A stretch of 64,000 bases of DNA from Halopelagius fulvigenes (GTDB taxonomy: Archaea; Halobacteriota; Halobacteria; Halobacteriales; Haloferacaceae), in assembly GCF_042662625.1 (NCBI RefSeq), contig NZ_JBHSXH010000015.1, positions 1,612,001 to 1,676,000 of the forward strand, given 5' to 3'. Under the pieces are notes generated by a model. It saw only the letters and a program-made list of their open reading frames with translations. It made no database searches and had not been told where the DNA came from. The translations under genes and the position numbers were made by a program. Positions 26,325 through 34,711 of this stretch are shown here, one piece after another. Every line of letters begins with the position of its first letter. Positions within the stretch are counted from its first letter, which is position 1.

Positions 26325-27242
26325 ATGGCGGACAGTCGCGTTCTCGCCCGCATGGAAACAGTCATCGTCACCGGCGCGAGCGGTCGGTCCGGTCGCTGGA
26401 TAGCGGACGCCCTCGCCGACGAGTACGAGGTGGTCTGCGTCGATATCGACCACCCGGGGTTCGAGGCGGACGCCCGCGAGAACGTCGACTTCCGCGCGGC
26501 GGACCTGACCGAGAGGGGCGAGGCGTTGGACCTCCTCGGGGAACTGGACCCCGACGCGGTGGTCCACTGGGCGGCCCTCCCGTCGCCGACGCGGCACGCG
26601 GGGGGACGCGTCTTCGAGACGAACACGCTGGCCGCCTACAACGTCCTCATCGGCGCGGGGCGAGCCGACGCGCGCGTCGTCTGGGCCTCCAGCGAATCGG
26701 CCTACGGGTTCGCCTTCGCCGAGGAGAAGACGCTCCCCGAGGAACTGCCAATCACGGAGGCCCACCCACTGCGCCCCGAGGACCCCTACGGCGCGTCGAA
26801 AGTCGCGGGCGAGGAGGTGGCGAAGACGGTGACGCGGCGGTACGGCGTCCCCGTGGCCTCGATTCGACCCTCGTGGATTCAGTACCCCGGCGAGTACAAC
26901 TGCCGCGACGTGGCCGAATCTGGCGACCTGTCAGGCGGCGCGGGCAACTTCTGGAGTTACGTGGACGTGCGCGACGTGGCGGGCATCGTCGCCGCCGCCT
27001 TGGACGCCGACGTCTCCGGCCACGAGGCGTTCCACGCCGCCGCCGCGGACAACTACCTCGGCCGTCCCACCGCCGAGGTTGTCGAGGAGTTCTTCGGCGG
27101 ACTCCCCGACGACTGTGCGGTGGACGGCGAGGAGTCGGCGCTCTCGACGGCGAAGGCGGCGGAGTACCTCGGCTGGGAACCCGAACACTCGTGGCGCGAG
27201 GCCGCGTCCGAGTCCGTCCCGGGGCCGTCGCTGACGCGGTGA
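26325..27242 (+). CDS. NAD-dependent epimerase/dehydratase family protein
   Basis: A 296-305-residue extended short-chain dehydrogenase. The NAD-binding motif GASGRSG follows METVIVT, and the catalytic YxxxK is seen in PYGASKVAGEE, with SSESAYG as the serine strand. These features fit sugar-nucleotide epimerases and dehydratases, but the substrate is unknown. Two starts are possible: 26325, preceded by a purine-rich GGAGGGAGGGG, and 26352, giving METVIVTGASG directly; the second fits family lengths, the first has the ribosome-binding-like sequence. Divergent from htpX. Confidence 0.85.
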   Translation: MADSRVLARMETVIVTGASGRSGRWIADALADEYEVVCVDIDHPGFEADARENVDFRAADLTERGEALDLLGELDPDAVVHWAALPSPTRHAGGRVFETNTLAAYNVLIGAGRADARVVWASSESAYGFAFAEEKTLPEELPITEAHPLRPEDPYGASKVAGEEVAKTVTRRYGVPVASIRPSWIQYPGEYNCRDVAESGDLSGGAGNFWSYVDVRDVAGIVAAALDADVSGHEAFHAAAADNYLGRPTAEVVEEFFGGLPDDCAVDGEESALSTAKAAEYLGWEPEHSWREAASESVPGPSLTR

Positions 27243-27310
27243 CGCCGCGGGGCGGGAGGCGGACTCCCCGCGGAATGCCGCCGAACGACGGCTGACGCGC
27301 CTGTCGTGCA

Positions 27311-27320
27311 TCTTAAAAGT
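27311..27320 (+). promoter_or_regulatory. TATA-like box of nmd3
   Basis: The sequence tcttaaaagt lies 23-32 nt before the nmd3 start, a typical archaeal TATA position. Confidence 0.5.
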
Positions 27321-27342
27321 CCTCGCGGCTTACCCCGTACGA

Positions 27343-28470
27343 ATGAGTTCTGGCGACTTCTGTCCGCGCTGCGGCGACCCGGTTCCGGAGCGAGCGGAAC
27401 CGCTCCCCGGGATGCCCCGGGAGCGAGACGAGGTGCTCTGCGACGAGTGCTACTTCGAGGACTTCGACTTGGTGGACGCGCCCGACGAGATTCAGGTTCG
27501 CGTCTGCTCGCAGTGCGGTGCGGTCCACCGCGGCAATCGGTGGGTGGACGTCGGCGCGCGCGACTACACCGACATCGCCATCGAGGAGGTGAGCGAATCG
27601 CTGGGCGTCCACCTCAAAGCCGAGGACGTGCGTTGGGGAATCGAGGCCGAACAGGTCGACGAGAACAGCATCCGCATCCACTGCACGTTCTCCGGCGTCG
27701 TCCGCGGCACGTACGTCGAAGAGGACGTGACGGTTCCCGTGCGCATCTCCCGCGAGACGTGCCAGCGGTGCGGCCGAATCGCCGGCGGATACTACTCCAG
27801 CACCGTCCAAGTGCGCGCGAACGACCGCACGCCGACGAAGGAGGAACAGGCGCGGGCCACCGAGATAGCCGAGACGTACATCGCCGCCCGCGAGGAGAAG
27901 GGCGACAGGGACGCGTTCATCTCGGAGATAAACCAGACGCCCGAGGGGCCGGACATCAAGATATCGACGAACCAGATGGGCCGCGGCGTCTCGAAGCGCA
28001 TCGTCCGCGAACTCGGCGGGAGTTTCGAGGAGTACCCGACGCTCGTCACCGAGGACGGCGACGGCAACGAGGTGTACCGCGTCACCTACGCCGTGCGCCT
28101 GCCGAAGTTCACGCCCGGGGAAGTCATCGACCCGGACGACGACGACGGCGGGCCCGTGTTGGTCCGCAGCGTCCGAGGGAACCTGAAGGGCGTCCGCCTC
28201 GACACCGGCGAGGAGTACGAAGCCCGGTTCGAGGAGGGCGAGACGCCCGACGCGCGGACGCTCGGAACCGCCGACGACGCCGAGGAAACCACCGTCGTCA
28301 CCGTCGAGGACGAACACTCCGTGCAGGTGTTGGACCCCGAGACGTACGAGTCGAAGACCATCGCCCGGCCGTCGTACTTCGACCCCGACGGGGCGACGGT
28401 GCCGGTGCTGAAGAGTCGCGCCGGACTGCACATACTCCCGCCTGACGCGGTCGAAACGGACGAAGAATAG
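27343..28470 (+). CDS. nmd3: NMD3-family 60S ribosomal export / assembly protein
   Basis: A 375-residue archaeal NMD3 homologue. The N-terminus has zinc-ribbon cysteine pairs (CPRCGDPV, CDECYFED, CSQCGAVHRG, CQRCGR) as in eukaryotic NMD3, which rides on the large ribosomal subunit during its maturation. The C-terminal part (about 220-370) is the predicted eIF5A/OB-like region. In archaea there is no nucleus, so the role is taken to be large-subunit maturation or quality control. Monocistronic, with its own TATA box. Confidence 0.93.
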   Translation: MSSGDFCPRCGDPVPERAEPLPGMPRERDEVLCDECYFEDFDLVDAPDEIQVRVCSQCGAVHRGNRWVDVGARDYTDIAIEEVSESLGVHLKAEDVRWGIEAEQVDENSIRIHCTFSGVVRGTYVEEDVTVPVRISRETCQRCGRIAGGYYSSTVQVRANDRTPTKEEQARATEIAETYIAAREEKGDRDAFISEINQTPEGPDIKISTNQMGRGVSKRIVRELGGSFEEYPTLVTEDGDGNEVYRVTYAVRLPKFTPGEVIDPDDDDGGPVLVRSVRGNLKGVRLDTGEEYEARFEEGETPDARTLGTADDAEETTVVTVEDEHSVQVLDPETYESKTIARPSYFDPDGATVPVLKSRAGLHILPPDAVETDEE

Positions 28471-28485
28471 GATTTTACGGTCGAA

Positions 28486-28680
28486 TCAGTCGGCGCCGAC
28501 TTTGGTGCCCGTCCCGGACCGTACCTCGGTTCCGGATTCCTCTCGCACGGGGATGCCGTGTTGCTTGAGCGCGGCGAGGAGTTCCGCTTCGGACCGTCCC
28601 GCGCGGGCGGCCGCCTCGGAGAGCGAGAGCGTCCCGCTCCGGTACAGCGTCATCGCCGTGGTGAGGGCGTGTGTGTGCAT
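28486..28680 (-). CDS. Small helix-turn-helix protein (UPF0175 / haloarchaeal DUF7317-like)
   Basis: A 64-residue protein with an HTH-like segment (residues 17-45: GTLSLSEAAARAGRSEAELL then KQHGIPVREE), like UPF0175 antitoxin-type or DNA-binding proteins. No toxin partner is adjacent. A 12-bp perfect palindrome (gtacgatcgtac) sits 8 bp upstream of its start, and a TATA-like box is beyond it, so autoregulation is plausible. Convergent with nmd3. Confidence 0.7.
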   Translation of the reverse strand: MHTHALTTAMTLYRSGTLSLSEAAARAGRSEAELLAALKQHGIPVREESGTEVRSGTGTKVGAD

Positions 28681-28685
28681 GGCCG

Positions 28686-28723
28686 AGTACGATCGTACAA
28701 ACAGAACCGATGGTGTTAACTAT
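28686..28723 (-). promoter_or_regulatory. Palindrome-plus-TATA module, copy 1 (promoter of the small HTH gene)
   Basis: The 38-bp module reads agtacgatcgt, then acaaac, a 13-bp variable spacer, then ttaactat. On the minus strand atagttaa serves as the TATA box about 36-43 nt before the ATG, and the palindrome gtacgatcgtac at 28687-28698 overlaps the expected transcription start, the position of a repressor operator. Confidence 0.6.
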
Positions 28724-28800
28724 TTCGTGAGAACACCTGCCAGACCACGAGTAGAGTACGGACACAAGGTGAATTTTCGGGGAGTGGTTCGAAGTATTTC

Positions 28801-28838
28801 AGTACGATCGTCCAAACCAATGGATGTTCATTAACTAT
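28801..28838 (-). promoter_or_regulatory. Palindrome-plus-TATA module, copy 2
   Basis: This copy has the same elements at the same spacing as copy 1, 115 bp away: agtacgatcgt, ccaaac, a 13-bp spacer of unrelated sequence, and ttaactat. It lies upstream of copy 1 relative to the small HTH gene. No separate gene is evident between the copies. Confidence 0.6.
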
Positions 28839-28934
28839 ACGGCGAAGCATCGTTGCGGTCGGTGTAATAGTTGCCAGTCTCGGGAGCGAGAATCGGGGCG
28901 AAGAGTTGAAACCCCCTGACGGTCGGGAAACCCT

Positions 28935-29024
28935 ATGGACAGACAGCAACTGATGGCCCTCGTGTTGACCTTCCTGATGGTCGGATCGATGTTCATCGCC
29001 GGTGCGAGTTACCTGTTCTACTAG
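28935..29024 (+). CDS. 29-residue single-pass membrane peptide
   Basis: A short ORF encodes a charged N-terminus (MDRQQL) and one hydrophobic helix (MALVLTFLMVGSMFIAGASY, residues 7-26), ending LFY. Its TAG stop at 29022-29024 shares CTAG with the helicase stop on the opposite strand, so the two genes are convergent without spacer. The third-position GC and the clean helix argue for a real gene despite its size. Haloarchaea do make many such small membrane proteins; the function is unknown. Confidence 0.6.
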   Translation: MDRQQLMALVLTFLMVGSMFIAGASYLFY

Positions 29025-30865
29025 CCGTCGCCCCACACGTCCGAGAGGGGGTGTTTGGAGCGACCGTCGTCGGAGTCGCCCGTCGACTCCGCGTCGGTGC
29101 GAGAACCATCGGTGTTCGACCCCGCGGAGCGACTCGCACTCGAACCGCCGCCGGAGCGACCGTTCCGCGCCGAAGTCGCGGTCCCCCCACGCGATATCCC
29201 GCCGGACCCGGTACCCGCCCGTCCGCCCGCCGCCTCGGGGTCGAACTCCGGAAGGTCGGGCGTCGTCGTGCGGTCCACCTGTTCGCGGAACCACGCCGGC
29301 ATGTCCGAGCGGGTTCGCTCGAACAGGTCCAGCAGGCTCGAATCCGCGAGGTACGTCGCGCCGTAGTCGTCGGGCGCGCGGACGACGCGCCCGCACGCTT
29401 GGATGACGGTTCGGAGGGCGGCGCGGCGGTACCACGGCCACTGGCCGTCTTCGAGGCGGCGCGCGACGCGCGAGTCGTTCGTGTTGAGGTACGGCGCTTT
29501 GCAGATGACCTGCCAGCGACACAGGTCGCCCTTCAGGTCCAACGCCTCCTCCATCTTCACCGAGAGGAACACGTCGGGGTCGTCCGTCGCCTTCCACGAC
29601 TCCAGTTCGGCGTCGCGGTTCTGCCTGTCGTGGGCGCGGATTCGGTTTCCGAGCCCCAACCGGGCGAGGCGGCGCTTCAGTTCCGACTGGATGGCGTAGG
29701 AGTGGCAGTGGACGAGTCCCTTCTCCTCGCGGTGGTGCGCCATCAGTCGCACGAGGACGCGCGCCACCTTCGGGAGCGTCTCGTCGCGGTGTTCGTACGT
29801 CATCTTCCCCCGCGTCACGTCGTACAGCGGTCGGTTCTCCACGGGGAACGTGTGCTCGACGTCCACGAGAGCCACGTCGTCGGGGTTCAGGCCGACGCCG
29901 CGGCAGAACGCCTCCTTGTTGAGGATGGTCGCAGAGAGCAGGGCGAACTTGTTGCCGCGGTCCCAGACGGTGTGGTGGAGGTATCGCTCGGGGTCCAGCG
30001 GTTTGATCTGCATCCCCTCGCCGTCGGGTTGGTCGACCACCCACGTCGTCGCGCTCTCGGGGTTTCTGTAGTCCTCGACGAACCACTTCAACTCGGAGCG
30101 GAGTTCCTGCAACCGATCGCGGCGGGCCGCCTCGTCGGGCGTCAACTCGGGTTTCGTGAGGAGTTCGTCCTTCGCGCGCTTGCAGACGCCCGTCAGGGCC
30201 TCGGCGAACCGAACGGTCCGCTCTACGGGGTCGTCGGCCGCGTTCACGTCGGGAACGCCGATGTCGTCCCAGACGGGGACGGTGCGCGGGTTCAGGTCGA
30301 TGGTGGCGTACATCTCCGCCCACTCGGCGAGTCCGTGCGCCTCGTCTATCACCACCACGTCGCGCTTTCGGAACACGTCCGACCCGGCGGTCTGCATGAA
30401 GTACGCGAGCGTCATCGCCGCGATCTGTCGGTTCGAGGCGATGGCGCGGTCCGAGAAGTACGGACACCGGTGGCGGACGGTGCAGTCGAACCCCTTCTGT
30501 CGGGCGCAGGGCGCGCGGTCCACGGGCGTGTCCTCCTCGCCGTTGATGATGCAGGTGTAGTTGCGCTTCCCGCGGATGACCTGCAGGTCCGAGAGGAGTT
30601 CGTCTTCGGCCACGTCGTCGAGTTGCGACACCTGCGGCGTCGTGTAGTACGCGTTCGTCGCCTCCGCGGGCTTCGCCTCCTCTACGGTCCGGGCCGCGCC
30701 CGCGATGGAACGCGCGAGGAGGGACTTTCCGCTCCCCGTCGGCGCGCGCACCAACACGACGTCGTTTCCGGCGGCGAACGCGTCGCGGACGTCGCGGAGG
30801 GCTTGCTCTTGGGTTCCGCGGTAACTGGGGGCCGGGAACGAAGGGAGGATGCGCGAGGGATCCAC
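29021..30865 (-). CDS. XPD/DinG-family iron-sulfur DNA helicase
   Basis: A 614-residue superfamily 2 helicase. Walker A is APTGSGKS (41-48), the DEAH box lies at 174-177, and the Fe-S cluster ligands are C105, C120, C128 and C134. Motifs III-VI follow (LLSATI, VHCHSYAIQ, QACGRVVRAPDD). XPD/DinG enzymes unwind DNA 5' to 3' and act in repair and in resolving R-loops or G4 structures. The C-terminal 75 residues are a Gly/Ser-rich low-complexity tail without a known domain. The ATP-binding core is unmistakable; the precise subfamily is not. Confidence 0.9.
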   Translation of the reverse strand: MDPSRILPSFPAPSYRGTQEQALRDVRDAFAAGNDVVLVRAPTGSGKSLLARSIAGAARTVEEAKPAEATNAYYTTPQVSQLDDVAEDELLSDLQVIRGKRNYTCIINGEEDTPVDRAPCARQKGFDCTVRHRCPYFSDRAIASNRQIAAMTLAYFMQTAGSDVFRKRDVVVIDEAHGLAEWAEMYATIDLNPRTVPVWDDIGVPDVNAADDPVERTVRFAEALTGVCKRAKDELLTKPELTPDEAARRDRLQELRSELKWFVEDYRNPESATTWVVDQPDGEGMQIKPLDPERYLHHTVWDRGNKFALLSATILNKEAFCRGVGLNPDDVALVDVEHTFPVENRPLYDVTRGKMTYEHRDETLPKVARVLVRLMAHHREEKGLVHCHSYAIQSELKRRLARLGLGNRIRAHDRQNRDAELESWKATDDPDVFLSVKMEEALDLKGDLCRWQVICKAPYLNTNDSRVARRLEDGQWPWYRRAALRTVIQACGRVVRAPDDYGATYLADSSLLDLFERTRSDMPAWFREQVDRTTTPDLPEFDPEAAGGRAGTGSGGISRGGTATSARNGRSGGGSSASRSAGSNTDGSRTDAESTGDSDDGRSKHPLSDVWGDG

Positions 30866-30994
30866 GTCCGTCCCTGCTTCGCGCCGAGGTAAAAACCTTC
30901 CATCGGAATCGACCGACGGACGTTCGTCTCGCGGGGGGTTCCGAAATCACGTCGAGAAGCAGTCAGCCAGCGTCTCGCGACTACGCCCGTCGCG

Positions 30995-32677
30995 TCACTC
31001 GCCCAGCAGCGAGGACATTATCTTCTGCTCGGCGGCGCGCATATGTTGGGTGAACGTCGGCGCGGAGATGCCGAGCGTCTCGGCGATCTCCTTGCCGGAA
31101 CTCTCCCGCGGCCACTCGAAGAACCCGCCGTAGAAGGCGGACTCCAGCACCGATCGCTGGCGTTCCGTGAGGTGGTCGAGGGGGTTCGCCGCCCCGTCCG
31201 AGTGTTCGGCCCGCGTGGTGTGTCGCTGGGCGATGACCCTCGCGTCGGGGTACGCCTCCTGGACGCCGTCCACGACGCGGCGCACGTCGGCGCTCTGCGG
31301 CAGGTGGACGACCACCCGGTAGTCGCCGTCCTCGATTTTCGCCTCGCGGACGCGGCCGCCCTGCGAGGCGACCAACGTCACCACCGGCGGGTCGGTGAGT
31401 CTGACCGAGAAGCGCGTCATGCCGTCGCGTTCGCCCACCTCCGAGACGGAGTCCCACGACGGAAGCGCCTCGACGACCTTCTGCAGCGTCTCGCGGCCCT
31501 CCTCGTCGGCCGAGCCGTACGTGAGGAAGTGGTCCTCGTCGACGCGAATCGTCCGGTCGAGCGTTATCGTCCCCGCCCCGGACCCGCCGCCGAGGGAGTC
31601 GAAGATGTTCCGAATCTCGAACTCTATCTCGACGACGTTGTCGCTTATGAGCGCCTCCTTCCGTTCGATGGCGGCGATGGCGTGGCCGACGATGTTCCCG
31701 AGCGTTCCGATGACCTCCCGTTCCTCCCCGCCGAAGGCGTCCGGCCGCGCCGAGTAGACGTTCAACACGCCGTAGAGGATGCCCTCGTGGACGACGGGTA
31801 TCGCCGCCGACGACTGGATGCCGTACTTCTCGGCGTGTTCCTGCCACGGTTCGAAGTCGGGGTTGTCGGGGATGTCGTTGGCCACCTGCACCTCCTTCGT
31901 CTGGATGGCTTTCCCGGCGGGGCCCTTCCCGGTGTCGCTGTCGTCGTAGGTGACGTCGATCTCGTCGAGGTAGCCGTCGGTTCCGGCCTCGGCCCGCACG
32001 TTCACCTCGGGGTTCCCGCGTTCCACGCCGCCCACCCACGCGAACAGGTACGACTCGGTTTCGGCCAGCCGTTCGCACACCAACCGCTCTATCTCCTCGC
32101 GGGAGGACTGCCGAAGGACAGCCGCCGTGATGTCCTGAACGACGCTGTTCAGTTGGTTCAGCGCGGCGAGTTGTTCGCGCTGTTGTCTGAGTTGTCGCTC
32201 CTGTTCGTTCCGCTCCATGGTGTGGAAGATAGAGCGGGTCAGGATGTCCGCGTTAATCTCGTCTTTGACGAGGTACTCGTCGGCCCCTCGGCGGAGCGCC
32301 TCCATCCCCGTCTGTCGGTCGCGGAGGCCTGTGAGGACGACGACCGGCGTCTCCTCTGCCTGGTCGAGCATCGTCGAGAGCGTGTCGAGGCCGGTGCTGT
32401 CCGGCAGGTCCAAATCGAGGAGGACGACGTCCGGGTGATCGCTACGAAGCCGTTCTACGCCCGGTTCGAGGCGCGACTCGCGTATCACCGTCGGTTCGAC
32501 GCGTTCGACGCGTTCGCGCGTTATCTGTTCGGCACCGACGCTGCCGCCGGTACCCGTGTCCGCGTCCGCCGTCCGCTCCGAGAGTTCGGTCGCCTCGCGG
32601 AGTATCTCGCGGATGTACCGTGCGTCGCCGGGGTTGTCCTCTATCAGGAGGATAGTGAGCGTCGTCTCGTCCGTCAT
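30995..32677 (-). CDS. Receiver-GAF-bacterioopsin-activator HTH-10 regulator
   Basis: A 560-residue cytoplasmic regulator. Order: response-regulator receiver (about 5-135; LLIEDNPGDAR, LLDLDLPDSTGL, VLTGLRDR, LVKDE), coiled linker (about 145-200), GAF domain (about 195-330; VGGVERGNPEVNV, DDSDTGKGPAGKAIQT), a BAT (bacterio-opsin activator) region (about 345-495) and a C-terminal HTH-10 (about 505-552, LTERQRSVLESAF, WPRESSGKEIAETLGIS). The receiver is interrupted by an insertion of about 30 residues (27-58). It overlaps the upstream receiver gene by four bases (ATGA). Such proteins probably sense signals and bind DNA; the target genes are unknown. Confidence 0.9.
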   Translation of the reverse strand: MTDETTLTILLIEDNPGDARYIREILREATELSERTADADTGTGGSVGAEQITRERVERVEPTVIRESRLEPGVERLRSDHPDVVLLDLDLPDSTGLDTLSTMLDQAEETPVVVLTGLRDRQTGMEALRRGADEYLVKDEINADILTRSIFHTMERNEQERQLRQQREQLAALNQLNSVVQDITAAVLRQSSREEIERLVCERLAETESYLFAWVGGVERGNPEVNVRAEAGTDGYLDEIDVTYDDSDTGKGPAGKAIQTKEVQVANDIPDNPDFEPWQEHAEKYGIQSSAAIPVVHEGILYGVLNVYSARPDAFGGEEREVIGTLGNIVGHAIAAIERKEALISDNVVEIEFEIRNIFDSLGGGSGAGTITLDRTIRVDEDHFLTYGSADEEGRETLQKVVEALPSWDSVSEVGERDGMTRFSVRLTDPPVVTLVASQGGRVREAKIEDGDYRVVVHLPQSADVRRVVDGVQEAYPDARVIAQRHTTRAEHSDGAANPLDHLTERQRSVLESAFYGGFFEWPRESSGKEIAETLGISAPTFTQHMRAAEQKIMSSLLGE

Positions 32678-33129
32678 TTGTTCTCTCGTGATGGGGGAAG
32701 CTGAACGAGTGTGAACCAGAACTCCTCGAACGACCGGACGAGTCCGATGAACTGGTCCGGGTCGACCGGTTTGGTGAGGTACGCGTTCGACTGCAGTTCG
32801 TAGCCCCGTATTATGTCTTCTTCGGCCTTCGACCCCGTCAGGATGATGGTGGGGATGCGACGCAGGGACTTATCGTCCTTGATTTCGTCGAGGACCTCCA
32901 TCCCGCTGACCTTCGGCAGGTTCAGGTCCAACAGGATGAGGTTCGGACGCGGGGCGTCCTCGTACTCGCCGCGTTGGTACAGGTAGTCCAAGGCGGCTTC
33001 GCCGTCCCGGACGACGTGCAGGTCGTTGCGTATCTGACCCTCCTTGAACGCCTCTTGGGTGAGACGAACGTCGCCGGGGTTGTCCTCGACGAGGAGAATA
33101 TCTATCGGGTCCCCGTTCGGTTTACTCAC
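32674..33129 (-). CDS. Single-domain response regulator
   Basis: A 151-residue CheY-like receiver. Acidic residues ED near residue 15, the phosphoacceptor D68 (LLDLNLPKV), the conserved Thr/Ser (TGSKAEED) and Lys (LTKPVDP) are all present. There is no output domain. The stop overlaps the start of the receiver-GAF-HTH-10 gene, so they form a relay pair. Upstream, within 4 bp, lies a short frame whose C-terminus resembles the end of a histidine kinase, possibly a remnant of the former partner. Confidence 0.93.
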   Translation of the reverse strand: MSKPNGDPIDILLVEDNPGDVRLTQEAFKEGQIRNDLHVVRDGEAALDYLYQRGEYEDAPRPNLILLDLNLPKVSGMEVLDEIKDDKSLRRIPTIILTGSKAEEDIIRGYELQSNAYLTKPVDPDQFIGLVRSFEEFWFTLVQLPPSRENK

Positions 33130-33133
33130 GGTA

Positions 33134-33310
33134 TCACTCCGTCCTCGGGAGAGTTAAGTAGAACGTCCGTCCCGTTCTCGCCCCGGACCGGGTATCTCGC
33201 TGACCCGCGCCGACGTCGTCACCGTCCGCGAGCGTCCGGAATTGCAGCGTCTCGCCGCCCTCCGCCTCCGGCCGGAGACCGATACCGGGCCTCCCCTCGA
33301 ATTCACTCAT
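33134..33310 (-). pseudogene. Possible histidine-kinase C-terminal remnant
   Basis: A 58-codon frame starting MSEFEGRPGIGLRPEAEGG and ending RTGRTFYLTLPRTE. The last ten residues match the closing FYLTLP strand of histidine-kinase ATPase domains, and its stop lies four bases before the response regulator start, where haloarchaeal kinases are commonly found. The rest has no clear similarity. It may be a decayed kinase, or a short unrelated gene in the same operon. Confidence 0.4.
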
Positions 33311-33462
33311 TGGCGAAGATAGATTTCAGAGACGGATAAGCGCATCATCGGCCGGGTTCCGAGAACGTACCGAATTACTGGTACTCCGTCGGAGCGACGG
33401 GTGGGCGGGAGGTGAGAGGGCCGGCGTCCGACCGGGAGTCGAAGATGCGGGAGTCGGAGGCC

Positions 33463-33666
33463 TCACAGCGAACTCACGTCGTCGCTCGTCGCGACTCTGT
33501 CGTCCGGCAACCGGTCGATGCAGTCGTAACAGAGGAAGAACTCCCCGCCGTCGTCGAGTTCGAGGGTGATGCCGCCGGTCGAACTGGTCTCGAAACTCCA
33601 GAAGTCGCCGATGCCGCCGGCGATGCGGACCGGTTTGCCGCACCCGTCGCACGGTTCCGTCGTCAT
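33463..33666 (-). CDS. Small zinc-ribbon protein
   Basis: A 67-residue haloarchaeal protein with two CxxC pairs (CDGC at 6-9, CYDC at 46-49) that likely form a zinc ribbon, and an acidic C-terminus. It matches a haloarchaeal family of small zinc-binding proteins with no assigned role. It is divergent from the YkgJ-type gene, with starts about 80 bp apart. Confidence 0.75.
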   Translation of the reverse strand: MTTEPCDGCGKPVRIAGGIGDFWSFETSSTGGITLELDDGGEFFLCYDCIDRLPDDRVATSDDVSSL

Positions 33667-33747
33667 GGCCGACCCGAGGCACCCGAGACGTAAACGTCCA
33701 CCGTCGCGCCGAGTGATTCATGCGAGTGCGTGGCATAGTTCGTCGGT

Positions 33748-34626
33748 ATGCGCGTTGACTGCGAAGGGTGCGCCGGATGCTGCCTCGACTGGCGACCGCT
33801 AGCGCCCGATGACGGCGGCGGGCGGCGCGGGCCGCGGGAACCGTTAGACGACGTGTACAACCTCGTCCCCCTGACGCGCGACGAGGTGGTCGCGTTCGTC
33901 GAACGCGGCGTCGGCGACGCGATGGTCCCCCGGATGTGGGCCGCCTCCGAGGAACGGGCGGGGGAGGGCGTCGAGATAGACGGCGTGGACGTCGCCGCCA
34001 TCGGCGGCCGCCCGGCGTTCTTCGTCGGCCTCAGGAAGCCGCCGAAACCGGTCGCGCCGTTCGGTCACTCGCGGCGGTGGCTCCGGTCCTGCGTCTTCCT
34101 CGACCCGGAGACGCTCCAGTGCCGCATCCACGGCGACGACGAGTACCCCGCCGAGTGCGCCGAGTACCCCGGTCACAACCTCGCCCTCGAACAGGAGACG
34201 GAGTGCGAACGCGTCGAGTCCGCGTTCGGCGGCGAGAGACTGCTGGACGACGAGGCCCCGGAGGGGCAACGCGGACTGCTCCTCGGCCCGCAGGCGGTCG
34301 GGTCGAAGGTGTTCGCCCACCCCGACCCGAGTCGCCTCGGCGGCGCGGTCGAACGGATGCGCCGAGGCGACCTGACGGCCGAGGACCGCGCGGAGTTCGT
34401 CGGCGTCGCCGCCGGGTCGCGCCCGGGGTCGGTCGAGGTGAACGAGGAACGCGCCGAGCGAACCCGAGCGGAGGTTTTGGAGACCGAGTCGTGGGTGAGC
34501 GACGCCGTCGAGGAGTGGACGGACGCGGCGGGCGAACTCGGATCGGAGGCGACGGACGCGCCCGTCGGCGCGGAGGAGGCCTTCGGCGCGCCGGAGACGC
34601 CCGGGTGGGACGCCGTTCGGGAGTGA
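33748..34626 (+). CDS. YkgJ family cysteine-cluster protein
   Basis: A 292-residue protein with the YkgJ/Fe-S oxidoreductase-type cysteine cluster: CEGCAGCCLDW at the start, and C-Fxxx-C-R-IH (CVFLDPETLQCRIHGDD) with YPAECAEYPGHN further in. Family members are thought to bind zinc or an Fe-S cluster; the biochemical reaction is unknown. The C-terminal 150 residues are acidic with no recognised domain. Monocistronic. Confidence 0.82.
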   Translation: MRVDCEGCAGCCLDWRPLAPDDGGGRRGPREPLDDVYNLVPLTRDEVVAFVERGVGDAMVPRMWAASEERAGEGVEIDGVDVAAIGGRPAFFVGLRKPPKPVAPFGHSRRWLRSCVFLDPETLQCRIHGDDEYPAECAEYPGHNLALEQETECERVESAFGGERLLDDEAPEGQRGLLLGPQAVGSKVFAHPDPSRLGGAVERMRRGDLTAEDRAEFVGVAAGSRPGSVEVNEERAERTRAEVLETESWVSDAVEEWTDAAGELGSEATDAPVGAEEAFGAPETPGWDAVRE

Positions 34627-34711
34627 GGAGGCGGCGCGGGGGACGACGGCGGGGAGAGCGGCGAGACGCGCGGCGGGAAGCGTTAACAGCGTCGGAGCCG
34701 CATCCAGAGCC

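Noticed and set aside
27313..28431. Long minus-strand frame opposite nmd3
   Set aside because: It is the shadow of a well-recognised gene in GC-rich DNA and has no conserved domain.
28516..28680. Toxin-antitoxin pair at the small HTH gene
   Set aside because: UPF0175-like proteins can be antitoxins, but no toxin-like partner is adjacent on either strand.
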